From: Solirubrobacterales bacterium
GTDB taxonomy: Bacteria; Actinomycetota; Thermoleophilia; Solirubrobacterales; 70-9
Direction: 5' to 3'
Length of the DNA stretch: 64,000 bases
Assembly: GCA_017304845.1 (NCBI GenBank)
Contig: JAFKLL010000016.1
Location: 1-64,000, forward strand
The position numbers and the translations under genes are program-made. Positions 25,502-36,410 of the stretch are shown here, piece by piece. Each line of letters starts with the position of its first letter. Within the stretch, counting starts at the first letter, position 1. The notes beneath the pieces are model-generated. The model ran no database searches. It saw only the letters and a list, made by a program, of their open reading frames with translations, and was not told the DNA's origin.

Positions 25502-26152
25502 TCAATCGACATTTCTCTCGGTACTCAGCTCCCGGCGGACGTGCCAGACACGCTGGATGACGGTGATGGTGGTCAGCGCGGCCATCACGTAGATGGCCGG
25601 GGCAAGCAGATCGAAGTCACCGATTCCCGCACCAGTGGCGAAAACGATGCCGATCGAAAGTAGCACCACCCGGACCGGCCGGGTAGCCAGACCGACCTTG
25701 CACTCCACGCCCAGAGCCTCGGCCCTGGCCCTGGTGTACGAGACCATCAGGGAGCCCAGGACCACGTACACGCAGCCCGCCGCGGCCAGCGAATCGCCCT
25801 GCTCGGCGAAGTACCAGGCGATCGCGGTCAGGACCAACCCCTCCTCGATCCGGTCGAGGGTCGAGTCGAGGAAGGCCCCGAACAGCGTGCCCTTGCCCGA
25901 CATCCGCGAGTAGCGGCCGTCGAGCGTGTCCATGATCGAGCCGAGGATGAAGGCCACGCCCGCGAGCACGAACATCTCCTGGGTGATCAACACGGCGGCG
26001 ATCACGTTGCCGACCAACCCCACCATCGAAATGGCATTGGGAGTGAGGCGGGACTGGATCAGCCGGTTGCGGGCCTGCTCGCGGAACTCCTGGGCGGGGC
26101 CGTTGCGCTGGCCATTGCGACCGCCAGCGGGCGGTCCGGGCGAAGACTCCAT
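25502..26152 (-). CDS. CDP-alcohol phosphatidyltransferase, probable phosphatidylinositol phosphate synthase
   Basis: This 216-residue membrane enzyme has the family motif D-x2-D-G-x3-R-x8-G-x3-D-x3-D visible as 'MDTLDGRYSR' and 'GAFLDSTLDR'; the usual Ala before Arg is Ser. About six hydrophobic helices follow. The enzymes transfer a phosphatidyl group from CDP-diacylglycerol to an alcohol. The adjacent ino1 gene points to inositol phosphate as acceptor, giving phosphatidylinositol phosphate, as in mycobacterial PgsA1. Phosphatidylglycerophosphate synthase is the alternative. It lies 18 bases after the upstream membrane-protein gene. Confidence 0.85.
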   Translation of the reverse strand: MESSPGPPAGGRNGQRNGPAQEFREQARNRLIQSRLTPNAISMVGLVGNVIAAVLITQEMFVLAGVAFILGSIMDTLDGRYSRMSGKGTLFGAFLDSTLDRIEEGLVLTAIAWYFAEQGDSLAAAGCVYVVLGSLMVSYTRARAEALGVECKVGLATRPVRVVLLSIGIVFATGAGIGDFDLLAPAIYVMAALTTITVIQRVWHVRRELSTERNVD

Positions 26153-26170
26153 GCCCGGCAGCTTAGAGGC

Positions 26171-27778
26171 TCATCGCTCGGGACGGCAGTCGCGGTCCGC
26201 GCCGAATCTCGCCCCGGGACTGAAATCGGCATCGACCCGCACCGAGCCGGGATGGTCGAGGCTGACCCTGGTCCAGTCGGTTCCGGTGGTCCAGACGCAT
26301 CCGGCCCCGCCCTTGACCCGCCAGTAGGGGGTGGAGCGGATCCGCACCACGTAGCTGCCCGGGACCGGGGAGCTGACCGTGAACCCGTTCGTGTCGAGAG
26401 CGGTCAGGCGGGCCGGACGGGCGACCATCGGGACGGCCCCCAGCACCTTGAACAGCCGCCATCCGGGACCGACCGGGATCTCCTTCAGGTAGGGCAGGCC
26501 CTGGCGGATCAGGGCCGCCTCGTTGGTGCCGGCGTAGTCGAGCTTGGCCTCCGGCAGGGCGACGTACCCGACCGCGAGCCGATCGAGCCAGCGCCGGTAG
26601 CGGGCCGGGCCGAGATGGTCGGCGTAGAAGAGCGGGTTGAGGTTGCGGTCGGTCTGGCGCTCCCAGCCGCGGGCGAGCGGGAACTCGGGCGCGGCCCTGG
26701 CGGACTCCCAGTGGGAGACGACCGGGACCACCTCGACCCGGGCGGGCTCGCGGACCAGCCGCGGTTCGAGCGCGTCGACCAGCGGCGCGTAGAAGGCGGC
26801 CTTCACGGTCGGGTCGTCGTGGACCAACTCGAGATCCCGGACCACCGGGCTGACCTGCCAGTAGGCGATCAGCGGCAGCAGCAGGACCAGGGCGACCCGC
26901 CGGCTGAGGTTCTTGGTCAGTGGCTCGGCGGCGAGGGCGCAGAGCAGCAGCGGCCCGAGGAGCAGGGTGCCGAGCCGGTTGACGTTTCCGCCCATCGGGG
27001 TGCTGAGCACGAACGAGGCGACCAGGGCCGCGGCGTAGACCAGCATCCCGATCCGCACCAGGCGCTGGCCCGGCGGGACCATGGCGGCGCTGACCAGGGT
27101 CAGGCCGATCGCCGGCAGGAAGCTCGAGAAGACATACGGCTCGTCGCCGCCGCCGGGGAACATGAGCGCGACGACGCCGGCGACCAGGAAGGAGACGATC
27201 GCGAGCTCGAGCCCGCGCCGGTCGGGCCGCTCGGACAGGAAGTGCGAGAAGCCGACGCAGGCGAGGAAGAGCGCGGCGACGGGGCTGGCCAGGCCGACCG
27301 TGCCGGCGATCACGATCGCCGTGACCCGCAGGTCGCGCTGGGCGCAGAAGACCGCCGCCATCGCCAGCATCACCCCGAGCGCGAAGGTGAGCCGCCCCGA
27401 GAAGAGGCTGATCGTGGCGGCGAAGGCGAACCAGATCGCTCCGGCCTGGGAGCGCTCTCCCCAGTGCCGCCTCACGATGAGGGTGAAGAGCAGCACGGTC
27501 GCGACCACGGCGAGGGTGCCCATGATCCGGAAGCCGAGCCAGGCCCCGAGCGGGGGCGCGAGCAGCGAGTAGGTCGGCAGGTAGTGGCCCGCGAACCAGT
27601 AGTTGTTCCAGACGGTCGGCCCGGAGATCTCGAAGAGCTCGGTCCGGAAGGTCTGCGCGGCGTGGTCGGCGCTGAGCGGCGCCATGACCAGGTAGATCAC
27701 GGCCAGGCAGACCGCGATCGCCAGCGGGGCCACCAGGAAGCTCCACGGCCCGGGATTGTTCAGAAACCGGAGCCTCAT
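26171..27778 (-). CDS. Polytopic membrane protein, possible GT-C-like glycosyltransferase
   Basis: This 535-residue protein has about ten to twelve hydrophobic helices in residues 10-320 and an extracytoplasmic C-terminal domain of about 215 residues. The first loop carries acidic residues ('SADHAAQTFRTELFEI') and 'NNYWFAGHYLPTYS', an arrangement seen in GT-C and '6-pyruvoyl-tetrahydropterin-synthase-related' membrane proteins. I do not recognise a specific family. The gene is 12 bases after the PAP2-like gene and 18 before the phosphatidyltransferase, so a role in assembling or glycosylating an inositol lipid at the outer membrane face is plausible. Confidence 0.6.
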   Translation of the reverse strand: MRLRFLNNPGPWSFLVAPLAIAVCLAVIYLVMAPLSADHAAQTFRTELFEISGPTVWNNYWFAGHYLPTYSLLAPPLGAWLGFRIMGTLAVVATVLLFTLIVRRHWGERSQAGAIWFAFAATISLFSGRLTFALGVMLAMAAVFCAQRDLRVTAIVIAGTVGLASPVAALFLACVGFSHFLSERPDRRGLELAIVSFLVAGVVALMFPGGGDEPYVFSSFLPAIGLTLVSAAMVPPGQRLVRIGMLVYAAALVASFVLSTPMGGNVNRLGTLLLGPLLLCALAAEPLTKNLSRRVALVLLLPLIAYWQVSPVVRDLELVHDDPTVKAAFYAPLVDALEPRLVREPARVEVVPVVSHWESARAAPEFPLARGWERQTDRNLNPLFYADHLGPARYRRWLDRLAVGYVALPEAKLDYAGTNEAALIRQGLPYLKEIPVGPGWRLFKVLGAVPMVARPARLTALDTNGFTVSSPVPGSYVVRIRSTPYWRVKGGAGCVWTTGTDWTRVSLDHPGSVRVDADFSPGARFGADRDCRPER

Positions 27779-27790
27779 GCCGGCCTCAGG

Positions 27791-28573
27791 TCAGGCCCCG
27801 GCCCGTTGCCGCTCCGCCTCGCGGCTCCAGGCCCAGGTCTCCGGCTTGATCTCGGCCAGCACCCTGGAGGCGACCAGGAACGAGGTCAGGGCGACCAGCC
27901 AGCCGAGGAAGGCGTCGACCCAGTAGTGGTTGGCGGTGACCACGGTGACCCAGGCGACGACCAGCGGCCAGGCGGCCCAGAACGAACGGGCGAACCAGTT
28001 CTTGCAGACCATGAACCCGGTGCCGCCGATCATCAGCGCGACCGCGCAATGCATGGACGGGACGGCGGCGAAGGGGTTGATGAAGAGCTTGGCCAGGGCC
28101 GAGTCGTGGTTGACGCTGGACTGGGCGTTGACCGTGTCGATGAAGCCGTACTCGGGGTACATCCGCGGCGGCGCGGTGGGGAACCCGATGTAGCCGACCA
28201 GGGCCAGGCCCATCGAGACGAAGAACATGTTGCGGAAGAAGTAGTAGTAGTCGTTGCGGAACAGGTACAGCCAGATCAGGAAGCCGATCAGCACCGTGAA
28301 CTGGCTGTTCAGGTAGATCGTGTTGGCGATGTCGATCAGCCAGTGGAAGTTCATGATCGTGCCCTGGAAGCTGGGTTCGAAGAAGAGCCCGAGGGTCCGT
28401 TCGACGTCGATCACCCGCTCGCCGTTGGCGAAGGCGACATTGGCCCGGCCATCGGCAAGACCGCGGGCCACCTCGTAACAGGTGTCCGCAAACAGGTAGA
28501 GCAAGAGCTGCCGGAATAGGTCGAACCAGCCACGTGGCAGCCAACCCCCGATGCGGTTGACAAGCGCAAGCAC
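27791..28573 (-). CDS. PAP2-superfamily membrane protein (Aur1/inositolphosphotransferase-like)
   Basis: This 260-residue protein has six hydrophobic helices and the phosphatase motifs C2 'AAVPSMHCAVAL' (Ser-x-His) and C3 'TANHYWVDAFLG' (His-x3-Asp). 'YIGFPTAPPRMYPEYGFIDT' belongs to the PAP2_3/Aur1-like subgroup, which acts on lipid phosphates or transfers inositol phosphate. It heads the ino1-phosphatidyltransferase run, so it may dephosphorylate or transfer an inositol-lipid head group. The start GTG lies eight bases after TAGACT, suggesting a leaderless first gene. Confidence 0.82.
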   Translation of the reverse strand: MLALVNRIGGWLPRGWFDLFRQLLLYLFADTCYEVARGLADGRANVAFANGERVIDVERTLGLFFEPSFQGTIMNFHWLIDIANTIYLNSQFTVLIGFLIWLYLFRNDYYYFFRNMFFVSMGLALVGYIGFPTAPPRMYPEYGFIDTVNAQSSVNHDSALAKLFINPFAAVPSMHCAVALMIGGTGFMVCKNWFARSFWAAWPLVVAWVTVVTANHYWVDAFLGWLVALTSFLVASRVLAEIKPETWAWSREAERQRAGA

Positions 28574-28581
28574 GATTCTTC

Positions 28582-28587
28582 AGTCTA
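28582..28587 (-). promoter_or_regulatory. -10 hexamer TAGACT for the inositol-lipid gene run
   Basis: TAGACT ends eight bases before the GTG at 28573. The gap to the divergent PfkB gene is only 69 bases, so both promoters lie here (TAGGCT at 28623-28628 faces the other way). Confidence 0.5.
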
Positions 28588-28642
28588 GTGGCGTGTAAAG
28601 AAATGGCTGTCGCGGCCTCGGATAGGCTGCGGCATTTCAGCG

Positions 28643-29572
28643 ATGGAAAGCCGCCGGCCAAACCGATCCGAGCCTGTCGAGGCGCCGATTGCCTGCCTCG
28701 GCGAGGCGATCACCGACCTGATCTGCGAGCGCAATCTCGCGGCCGGCGAAGCCCCGTCCGAGTTCGTCCCGCATCCCGGCGGCGCCCTCGCGAACGTCGC
28801 CGTGGCGGTCGCCCGGGCCGGCCATCGGTCCGCCCTGATCGGCGGGGTCGGCGACGACGGATGGGGACGGTGGCTGCGGGACGGACTGGCCCGCGAGGGG
28901 GTCCACACGGGGTGGGTCGCCTCCCTCCCCGGCGTCGACACGCCGCTGGCCCTGGTCGAGTTCGGGCCGGACAACGAGCCCGCCTTCCAGGTCTACGGGG
29001 AGCACATCGGGCCGACCATGGCCGCGACCGCGCCCTTCCTCGAGGTGGCGATCGAGGACTCGCAGGCCCTGGTGATCGGTTCGAACACGATGGTCGGCGA
29101 GCCCGAGCGGCGGATCACCCGCCGCGCGGTGGAGCTGGCCCGGGCGGCGGGGCGGCCGGTGCTGCTCGACCCCAACTACCGGCCGAACCGCTGGGAGGAG
29201 GCGACCGCCCGCGAGTACTGCCGGGAGCTCGCCGCCGCCTCGGACATCGTCAAGGCGAACCGGGCCGAGGCCCGGCTGATCACCGGCATCGACGACCCGA
29301 TCGAGGCGGCCCGCGAGCTGGCTCGCATGGGCCCGTCCCTGGTCGTCGTCACGGCCGGCGAGGGCGAGATCCTCACCGCCGGGGCAGTCGAGGCCCGGCA
29401 CAGTCCCGAGCCTCGGGTGCCGGTCAGCCCGCTCGGCGCGGGCGACGCCTTCATGGGGGCCCTGGCGGCCGCGCTGTCCGGGCTCGCCTGGGACCTGGCC
29501 CGAGCCGCCGAGGCGCTGCCGGTCGCCGCCGAGGCCGCGGCCGGGGCCTGCGCCGGCTGGGGAGCCCAGTAG
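28643..29572 (+). CDS. PfkB-family carbohydrate kinase (fructokinase-like)
   Basis: This 309-residue ribokinase-fold kinase has 'HPGGALANVAVAVARAG' (sugar binding), 'ALIGGVGDDGWGRWL', and the C-terminal anion-hole motif 'SPLGAGDAFMGALAAAL' with the catalytic Asp. It phosphorylates a sugar, most like fructokinase, but 2-keto-3-deoxygluconate or another sugar is possible. It is followed two bases later by the endonuclease III gene. Confidence 0.85.
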   Translation: MESRRPNRSEPVEAPIACLGEAITDLICERNLAAGEAPSEFVPHPGGALANVAVAVARAGHRSALIGGVGDDGWGRWLRDGLAREGVHTGWVASLPGVDTPLALVEFGPDNEPAFQVYGEHIGPTMAATAPFLEVAIEDSQALVIGSNTMVGEPERRITRRAVELARAAGRPVLLDPNYRPNRWEEATAREYCRELAAASDIVKANRAEARLITGIDDPIEAARELARMGPSLVVVTAGEGEILTAGAVEARHSPEPRVPVSPLGAGDAFMGALAAALSGLAWDLARAAEALPVAAEAAAGACAGWGAQ

Positions 29573-29574
29573 GG

Positions 29575-30273
29575 GTGGCGGCCTGGCGGGAGAAGGTCGC
29601 GCGAGCGGATTGGAAGCGACCCTCCCGGGCCCGGGTCCGGGCGATCCGCGACCGGCTGCGGGAGATGTACGGACGGCCGGTCAACCTGCCCCACCGCGAG
29701 CCGATCGACGAGCTGGTCCGGACCATCCTCTCCCAGGCGACCAGCGACGCGAACCGGGACCGGGCCTTCGCCGGCCTCAAGGATCGCTTCGACGATTGGG
29801 AGTCGGTCCGCGACGCGCCGGAATCCGAGGTGGAGGAGGCGATCCGCCCCGGCGGGTTGAGCCGCCAGAAGGCCCCGCGCATCCAGGCGGTCCTGCGGGA
29901 GATCGACGATCTCGACCTCGACTGGCTCGAGCACGCGGATCGGGTCGAGGCGATGGAGTTCCTGACCGGCCTGCCCGGGGTCGGCCGCAAGACGGCGGCC
30001 TGCGTCCAGGTATTCACCTGGAACCGACCGGAGATCCCTGTCGACGTCCACGTCTACCGGATCGGCGGCCGGCTCGGGATCTTCCGCCCGAACGCCACCT
30101 TCGAGGAGGCCCACGACGAGATGCTGGCGCTGGTCGACCCCGAGGACTCCTACGAGTTCCACATGAACCTGATCCGCCATGGCCGCACCCTTTGCCGGCC
30201 GAAACCGCTCTGCCGGGAATGCGCGTTGAGGCGCATGTGTCCGTACGGCCGCGGGCCCGGCTCCGACGGGTGA
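29575..30273 (+). CDS. nth: Endonuclease III (DNA glycosylase/AP lyase)
   Basis: From the GTG two bases after the PfkB stop the protein has 232 residues. It shows the HhH-GPD fold of base-excision repair: 'ILSQATSDANRDRAF', the helix-hairpin-helix 'LPGVGRKTAACVQVF' with catalytic Lys, and 'PVDVHVYRIGGRLG' with catalytic Asp. Four cysteines in 'LCRPKPLCRECALRRMC' form the [4Fe-4S] cluster; the first spacing is five rather than six residues. The frame is open upstream through the kinase gene, but that stretch is antisense-like filler and not protein-like. Confidence 0.88.
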   Translation: MAAWREKVARADWKRPSRARVRAIRDRLREMYGRPVNLPHREPIDELVRTILSQATSDANRDRAFAGLKDRFDDWESVRDAPESEVEEAIRPGGLSRQKAPRIQAVLREIDDLDLDWLEHADRVEAMEFLTGLPGVGRKTAACVQVFTWNRPEIPVDVHVYRIGGRLGIFRPNATFEEAHDEMLALVDPEDSYEFHMNLIRHGRTLCRPKPLCRECALRRMCPYGRGPGSDG

Positions 30274-30345
30274 GTACGCGAGACGAGGTCCGACGGTAAT
30301 ATTCCGACCCGTCCGGCGCTCAATCCATATCGGCGCCGACCTGCC

Positions 30346-30753
30346 ATGAACAAGAAGCCTTTCGTCATATTCGGTCTCGTCCTCGTCCTCCTCGCAGTGG
30401 TGATCCCGTTCTGGGCCTTCCAGCGCGACGGCAACCCTTCCAAGAACGAAGGGATCCCGAGCGACAGCACCGCCGGCAAGGAGATGTTCCAGACCCAGTG
30501 CGGCAACTGCCACACGCTCTACGCGGCCGGCACCGACGGTGACTTCGGCCCGAACCTGGATCAGAAGCTCGCCCCGGCCGGCCCGGCCACCAGCAAGGAA
30601 GCCGTCGACGGCATCCGCACCCAGGTCATGGCCGCCCTCGAGAACGGCGCCGACGACCCGAGCGTCCCGGGCCGCATGCCCGCCGGCATCGTGACCGGCA
30701 CGGTCGCCGAAGAGATCGCCGACTTCGTCGCCCAGAACGCCGGCAAGGGCTGA
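30346..30753 (+). CDS. Membrane-anchored cytochrome c
   Basis: This 135-residue protein has one N-terminal hydrophobic anchor (residues 5-25), then a class I cytochrome c domain with the haem motif CGNCH near residue 52 and a distal Met in 'GRMPAG'. It should carry electrons on the outer face, for example to a terminal oxidase. The only oxidase gene here is 20 kb away (51079). No ribosome site is clear. A G/C hairpin with a short T run follows the gene. Confidence 0.88.
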   Translation: MNKKPFVIFGLVLVLLAVVIPFWAFQRDGNPSKNEGIPSDSTAGKEMFQTQCGNCHTLYAAGTDGDFGPNLDQKLAPAGPATSKEAVDGIRTQVMAALENGADDPSVPGRMPAGIVTGTVAEEIADFVAQNAGKG

Positions 30754-30762
30754 TCCGCATCT

Positions 30763-30782
30763 CCCGGCCCTGAGCCGGGTTT
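30763..30782 (+). terminator. Short terminator after cytochrome c gene
   Basis: CCCGGC-CCTGA-GCCGGG followed by TTT. A second small stem (GACGGT/ACCGTC, 30794-30812) follows in the leader of the next gene. Confidence 0.6.
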
Positions 30783-30864
30783 ATCCTCTCGCAGACGGTT
30801 TCTCAGACCGTCGCCCGTGACGTGACGTTGCCGCGCGCGCACGGACCCACGAGAGGAGAGTCAC

Positions 30865-32037
30865 ATGAGTTTCCACCCGGCCGGCCTCGCCGGCTCCCGG
30901 CGCGCCACCCTGGCTGTCGCCTTCGCCCTGATCGGCGCCCTGGCGCTGGTCCTCTGCTTCAGCCACCCGGCCGAGGCCAAGCGCCCCCACAAGCCGAAGC
31001 GCGTCAACTCCGCCAAGGTGATGACCCGCAACCTCTATCTCGGCGCCGATCTCGCCCCGGCGATCAACGCCACCAGCACCGACGACTTCATCGACAAGAA
31101 CGGGCAGATCCTGCGTGACGTCGACACCAACGACTTCCCGCTCCGCGCCCGCGGGCTGGCGAACGAGATCAAGTCGGTCTCGCCGGACCTGGTCGGCCTG
31201 CAGGAGGTCGCGCTGTGGCGGACCGGGCCGGTGGATCTCTCCGCCCCGGTGACCGGGGACTTCAAGGCGTCGACCGTCCACGTCGACTACCTGGCCGAGC
31301 TCATGGCCCGGCTGAACAAGGGCAAGAAGCGCTACCGGGTGGTCAAGGTGCAGCCGGAGTTCGACTTCGAGGCTCCCGCCGACTACAACGGGGTGCCCGG
31401 TGACGGCACCGTTCCCGGCGTCAACTCGAACGGCGAGATCAACGGCCGCCTGACCATGCGGGACGTGATCCTGGCCAAGGTCGGGGCCGGCGTCCGCACC
31501 CGGAACGTGAAGGGCGCGCACTACGCGAACATCTACAAGCCGCTGATCTCCGGGATCCCGGTGAACGTCGAGCGCGGCTGGCTCTCGGCCGACGTCAAGG
31601 TCCGCAAGGGCAAGTGGTTCCGCTTCGTCGACACCCACTTCGAGGCCTTCGGCGCGCCGGAGATCCGCGAGGCCCAGGCCAAGGAGCTGCTGGCCAAGGG
31701 CGGGCCGCTGCGCAGCGGCCGTCTGCCGGCGGTCCTGGTCGGCGACCTCAACTCGGACGACGACACGGTCGCCGGCCCGGACCGCCTCGCCTACGACGCC
31801 CTGAAGAAGGGCGGCATGGTCGAGCGCGGCTTCAGCGGCAAGATGACCTGGGGCGTCAACGCCGGGATCATCACCGCCGGCGCCCCGACCGATTGGAGCC
31901 AGTTCATCGACCACGTGATGACCAACCGACCCCGGGCGGTGCGGACGATCAAGGCCGGGGTGACCGGGACCAAGCCGGTCAACGGGCTCTGGGACTCCGA
32001 TCATCGCGGCGTCTGGGCGAATCTGCGGATCCCGTAG
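30865..32037 (+). CDS. Secreted endonuclease/exonuclease/phosphatase family protein
   Basis: The protein has 390 residues, and the ATG follows GAGAGGAGAG. A Sec signal peptide ends near residue 36 (AEA). The EEP domain has 'VMTRNLYLGAD', 'DLVGLQEVALWR' (Glu), 'DTHFEAFG', 'VGDLNSDDD' (Asp/Asn), 'FIDHVM' and 'DSDHRGVW' (Asp-His). It is therefore a metal-dependent phosphoesterase or nuclease acting outside the cell; DNA scavenging or lipid-phosphate hydrolysis are both possible. Unlike the EEP protein at 4645 it has no other membrane helices. Confidence 0.85.
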   Translation: MSFHPAGLAGSRRATLAVAFALIGALALVLCFSHPAEAKRPHKPKRVNSAKVMTRNLYLGADLAPAINATSTDDFIDKNGQILRDVDTNDFPLRARGLANEIKSVSPDLVGLQEVALWRTGPVDLSAPVTGDFKASTVHVDYLAELMARLNKGKKRYRVVKVQPEFDFEAPADYNGVPGDGTVPGVNSNGEINGRLTMRDVILAKVGAGVRTRNVKGAHYANIYKPLISGIPVNVERGWLSADVKVRKGKWFRFVDTHFEAFGAPEIREAQAKELLAKGGPLRSGRLPAVLVGDLNSDDDTVAGPDRLAYDALKKGGMVERGFSGKMTWGVNAGIITAGAPTDWSQFIDHVMTNRPRAVRTIKAGVTGTKPVNGLWDSDHRGVWANLRIP

Positions 32038-32059
32038 CTCCGCGATTCGAGGATTCATC

Positions 32060-32090
32060 GAGAAAAGGCCCGCATTTGCGGGCCTTTCTC
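32060..32090 (+). terminator. Rho-independent terminator
   Basis: GAAAAGGCCCGC-ATTT-GCGGGCCTTTCTC forms a strong stem with flanking A and T runs, between the secreted EEP gene and the dnaK promoter region. Confidence 0.88.
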
Positions 32091-32112
32091 ATTTAACTAG
32101 ACAATCTGTAAG

Positions 32113-32139
32113 AAATCTGACACAATCTCACTTAGATTT
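32113..32139. promoter_or_regulatory. HspR (HAIR-like) operator upstream of dnaK
   Basis: This is a 27-bp imperfect palindrome with AAATCT and AGATTT ends. Read on the minus strand it matches the clpB palindrome at 36411-36437 in length and in the half AAATCTAAGTG. The 21-bp core TCTGACA-N7-ACTTAGA has the 7-7-7 layout of the HspR HAIR box. Confidence 0.6.
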
Positions 32140-32193
32140 CATCATTGGCCGTACCCTCATGCGGCCGTCAAACAGGAAACCAGGAGAAACACA

Positions 32194-34085
<1,892 letters not shown>

Positions 34086-34089
<4 letters not shown>

Positions 34090-34694
34090 CCCAGGAGCCG
34101 GAAGAGACCACGGGCACGCCCGAGGTGGAAGAGGTCGTCGACGCCGAGGTGGCGTCGACGACCGAGCTCCCCACGGATGGCGAGGCGGCCGAGGCCAGCG
34201 TCGAGCAGGACCTCAACGCATTGGTCGAGGAGGCCCGCAGCCAGCGCGACGAGTACCTGCAGCTGGCCCAGCGGACCAAGGCCGACTTCGACAACTACCG
34301 CAGACGGATGGCGGCTGAGAGCCAGGCCCAGGTCGAACGCGGCCGTCTCGAGGTGGTCGCATCGCTGATCGAGGCGATCGACAATCTCGAACGAGTCCTC
34401 GACGCGGCCGAGATCGACCGCGCCGCCGCCCTCGAGGGCGAGCTGCCGGCCGAGGCCCCGGTCACGGAGCAGGGCGTGATCGTCAGCTACCGAGACCTGC
34501 AGGGCGTGCTGCGCAAGGCGGGAGTCGAGAGCTACGAACCCAAGGGCGAGGCCTTCGACCCCAACCTCCACGAGGCGCTTCAGGCGATGCCGGCCGAAGG
34601 AGTCGAGTCCGGGGTCGTGATCGAGGTGCTGCAGACGGGCTACCGCGCCGGGGAGAACGTGATCCGTCCCTCGCGTGTGGTGGTTAGTCAATGA
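34086..34694 (+). CDS. grpE: Nucleotide exchange factor GrpE
   Basis: This 202-residue protein starts at a GTG overlapping the dnaK stop. An acidic N-terminus precedes the long dimerisation helix ('[19 protein letters not shown]', '[13 protein letters not shown]'), a four-helix region and the C-terminal beta-wing ('[20 protein letters not shown]', '[10 protein letters not shown]'). It releases ADP from DnaK. Its position inside the operon is the standard actinobacterial order. Confidence 0.96.
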
Positions 34695-34754
34695 CGGTCA
34701 GCCGGTGAGAAGAGAAAGAGACGAATCCCCGACCGATTCGGGGAGGTGACGCAG

Positions 34755-35891
34755 ATGGCCCAGGACTACTACGACGTGCTCGGAGTCGGCAAGAAGGCTT
34801 CGCAGGACGAGATCAAGAAGGCGCACCGCAAGCTGGTGCGCCAGTACCACCCCGACCGCAACCCGGACGACAAGGCGGCCGAGGAGAAGTTCAAGGAGAT
34901 CCAAGCCGCCTATGACGTGCTGGGCGACGAGGAGAAGCGCAAGCAGTACGACTCCGGCGGGGGGATGTTCGGCGGCTTCGGCCAGGGCGGCGGCAACCCG
35001 TTCGGCCAGGGCGCGGCCCAGGGCAATCCGTTCGGCCAGGGCGCCCCGAGCGGCTTCGGCGACATCTTCTCGACGATCTTCAACCGGGGCGGCGGCGGGG
35101 CGGCCGGGCCGGAGCGGGGCCGTGACCTCGAGACCGACGCCCGGATCTCGTTCGACGACGCGATGGCCGGCACCCAGATCACGGTCACGATCCCGAAGTC
35201 CGAGCGCTGCCCGACCTGCGCCGGCTCCGGGGCCGAGCCGGGCACCAGCCCGGAGACCTGCCCCCGCTGCGGCGGGCGCGGCGTCGAGGCCCAGGGCCAG
35301 GGCTTCTTCTCGATCAGCCAGCCCTGCCCGCAGTGCCAGGGCACCGGCCAGATCATCCCCACCCCCTGCCACACCTGTGGCGGCTCGGGACTGACCCACC
35401 AGACCAAGCGCTACAAGGTGAACATCCCGGCCGGGGTCAAGGACGGCACCCGCATCCGGGTCGCCGGCAAGGGCGAGGCGGGCTTCCGCGGCGCCCCCTC
35501 CGGCGATCTCTTCGTGACGATCCAGGTCGCTCCCTCACCGATCTTCAAGCGGCTCGACGACGGCAACCTGGAGGTCGAGGTGCCGATCAGCGTGACCGAG
35601 GCGATGCGGGGCGGGACGGTCGAGGTGCCCACCCTTTCCGAGACCAAGCGGATCCGGGTCGGCGCCGGCACCCAGAACGGGGCGATCCAGCGCCTGCGCG
35701 GCGAGGGCCCGCCGAAAAGCGGCGGCAAGAGCCGTGGCGACATCCGCTACCGCTTGAATGTGGTGATCCCCAAGGAACTGACCGATGATCAGCGCCGGGC
35801 CGTCGACCAGCTGGCCGAGGCCATGAACGGCGAGGACCCGCGCGCGGAGCTGCTCCGCGGCGCCCGATCGAAGGCGGCCGACAATGGCTGA
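34755..35891 (+). CDS. dnaJ: Chaperone DnaJ (Hsp40)
   Basis: From the ATG at 34755 (GGGAGG eight bases upstream; a GTG at 34746 overlaps that site) the protein has 378 residues. It has a J domain with 'YHPDRNPDD', a Gly/Phe region rich in 'NPFGQG' repeats, and four zinc motifs ([32 protein letters not shown]). The C-terminal peptide-binding domains follow. It stimulates DnaK ATPase and delivers substrate. The last codons overlap the hspR start by eight bases. Confidence 0.97.
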   Translation: MAQDYYDVLGVGKKASQDEIKKAHRKLVRQYHPDRNPDDKAAEEKFKEIQAAYDVLGDEEKRKQYDSGGGMFGGFGQGGGNPFGQGAAQGNPFGQGAPSGFGDIFSTIFNRGGGGAAGPERGRDLETDARISFDDAMAGTQITVTIPKSERCPTCAGSGAEPGTSPETCPRCGGRGVEAQGQGFFSISQPCPQCQGTGQIIPTPCHTCGGSGLTHQTKRYKVNIPAGVKDGTRIRVAGKGEAGFRGAPSGDLFVTIQVAPSPIFKRLDDGNLEVEVPISVTEAMRGGTVEVPTLSETKRIRVGAGTQNGAIQRLRGEGPPKSGGKSRGDIRYRLNVVIPKELTDDQRRAVDQLAEAMNGEDPRAELLRGARSKAADNG

Positions 35892-36336
35892 GCGCCGACA
35901 GACCAGGATCGAGCTCGCGGTCGACGAGGACCGGGGCGTCTTCATGATCTCGGTCGCCGCCGAGCTGGCCGACATGCATCCGCAGACCCTGCGGATCTAC
36001 GAGGCCCGCGGCCTGATCACCCCGAAGCGCTCGCCGAAGAACACCCGGCTCTACTCGCAGCGCGACGTCGAGCGGCTCAAGCGGATCCAGCACATGACCA
36101 ACGAGGAGGGCCTCAATCTGGCCGGGGTCGAGACCGTGCTGGAGATGGAGGCGCGGGTCGAGGCGATGCGCGGCGAGCTGGAGGCGATGCGCCGGCGGAC
36201 CCGGGAGCTGGAGGCCCAGCTCACCGAGGAGATGCGACGGGTCCACGAGCGCCTCCACACCGAGATCGTCCCCTACGGCGCCTACGAACCCGAGGCGCCC
36301 GCCCGCATCCCGGTCCGCCGCCCCGAACCTTCCTGA
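35884..36336 (+). CDS. hspR: MerR-family heat-shock repressor HspR
   Basis: This 150-residue protein has an N-terminal MerR winged helix ('[20 protein letters not shown]', '[20 protein letters not shown]') and '[19 protein letters not shown]' of the HspR group. A coiled coil of about 50 residues and a proline-rich tail follow. HspR represses dnaK operons and clpB at HAIR inverted repeats, with DnaK as co-repressor. Matching 27-bp palindromes are found before both dnaK and clpB here. Confidence 0.93.
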   Translation: MAERRQTRIELAVDEDRGVFMISVAAELADMHPQTLRIYEARGLITPKRSPKNTRLYSQRDVERLKRIQHMTNEEGLNLAGVETVLEMEARVEAMRGELEAMRRRTRELEAQLTEEMRRVHERLHTEIVPYGAYEPEAPARIPVRRPEPS

Positions 36337-36342
36337 GCCTCC

Positions 36343-36401
36343 GAGCCCGCGAGATGTAGATTGGGTGCGCCATACGGCGCCAATCTGCATCTCGCGGGCT
36401 C
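36343..36401. terminator. Long palindrome with AGCCCGCGAGA ends, terminator-like
   Basis: Two 22-base arms (36343-36364 and 36380-36401) pair with one G-T wobble around a loop that holds its own GCGCC/GGCGC stem. TTTTA follows. The outer AGCCCGCGAGA arm is identical to that of the palindrome at 50080-50136. It separates hspR from the clpB promoter. Confidence 0.75.
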
Positions 36402-36410
36402 CCGGTTTTA

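Noticed and set aside
22253..25663. An open frame of 1136 codons on the plus strand
   Set aside because: It is antisense to the GT4-PHP and ino1 genes and has the same low-information composition. No domain is recognisable.
28588..29574. A long N-terminal extension of the endonuclease III frame through the PfkB gene
   Set aside because: The PfkB frame over the same bases has all kinase motifs. The endonuclease fold begins only after the GTG at 29575.
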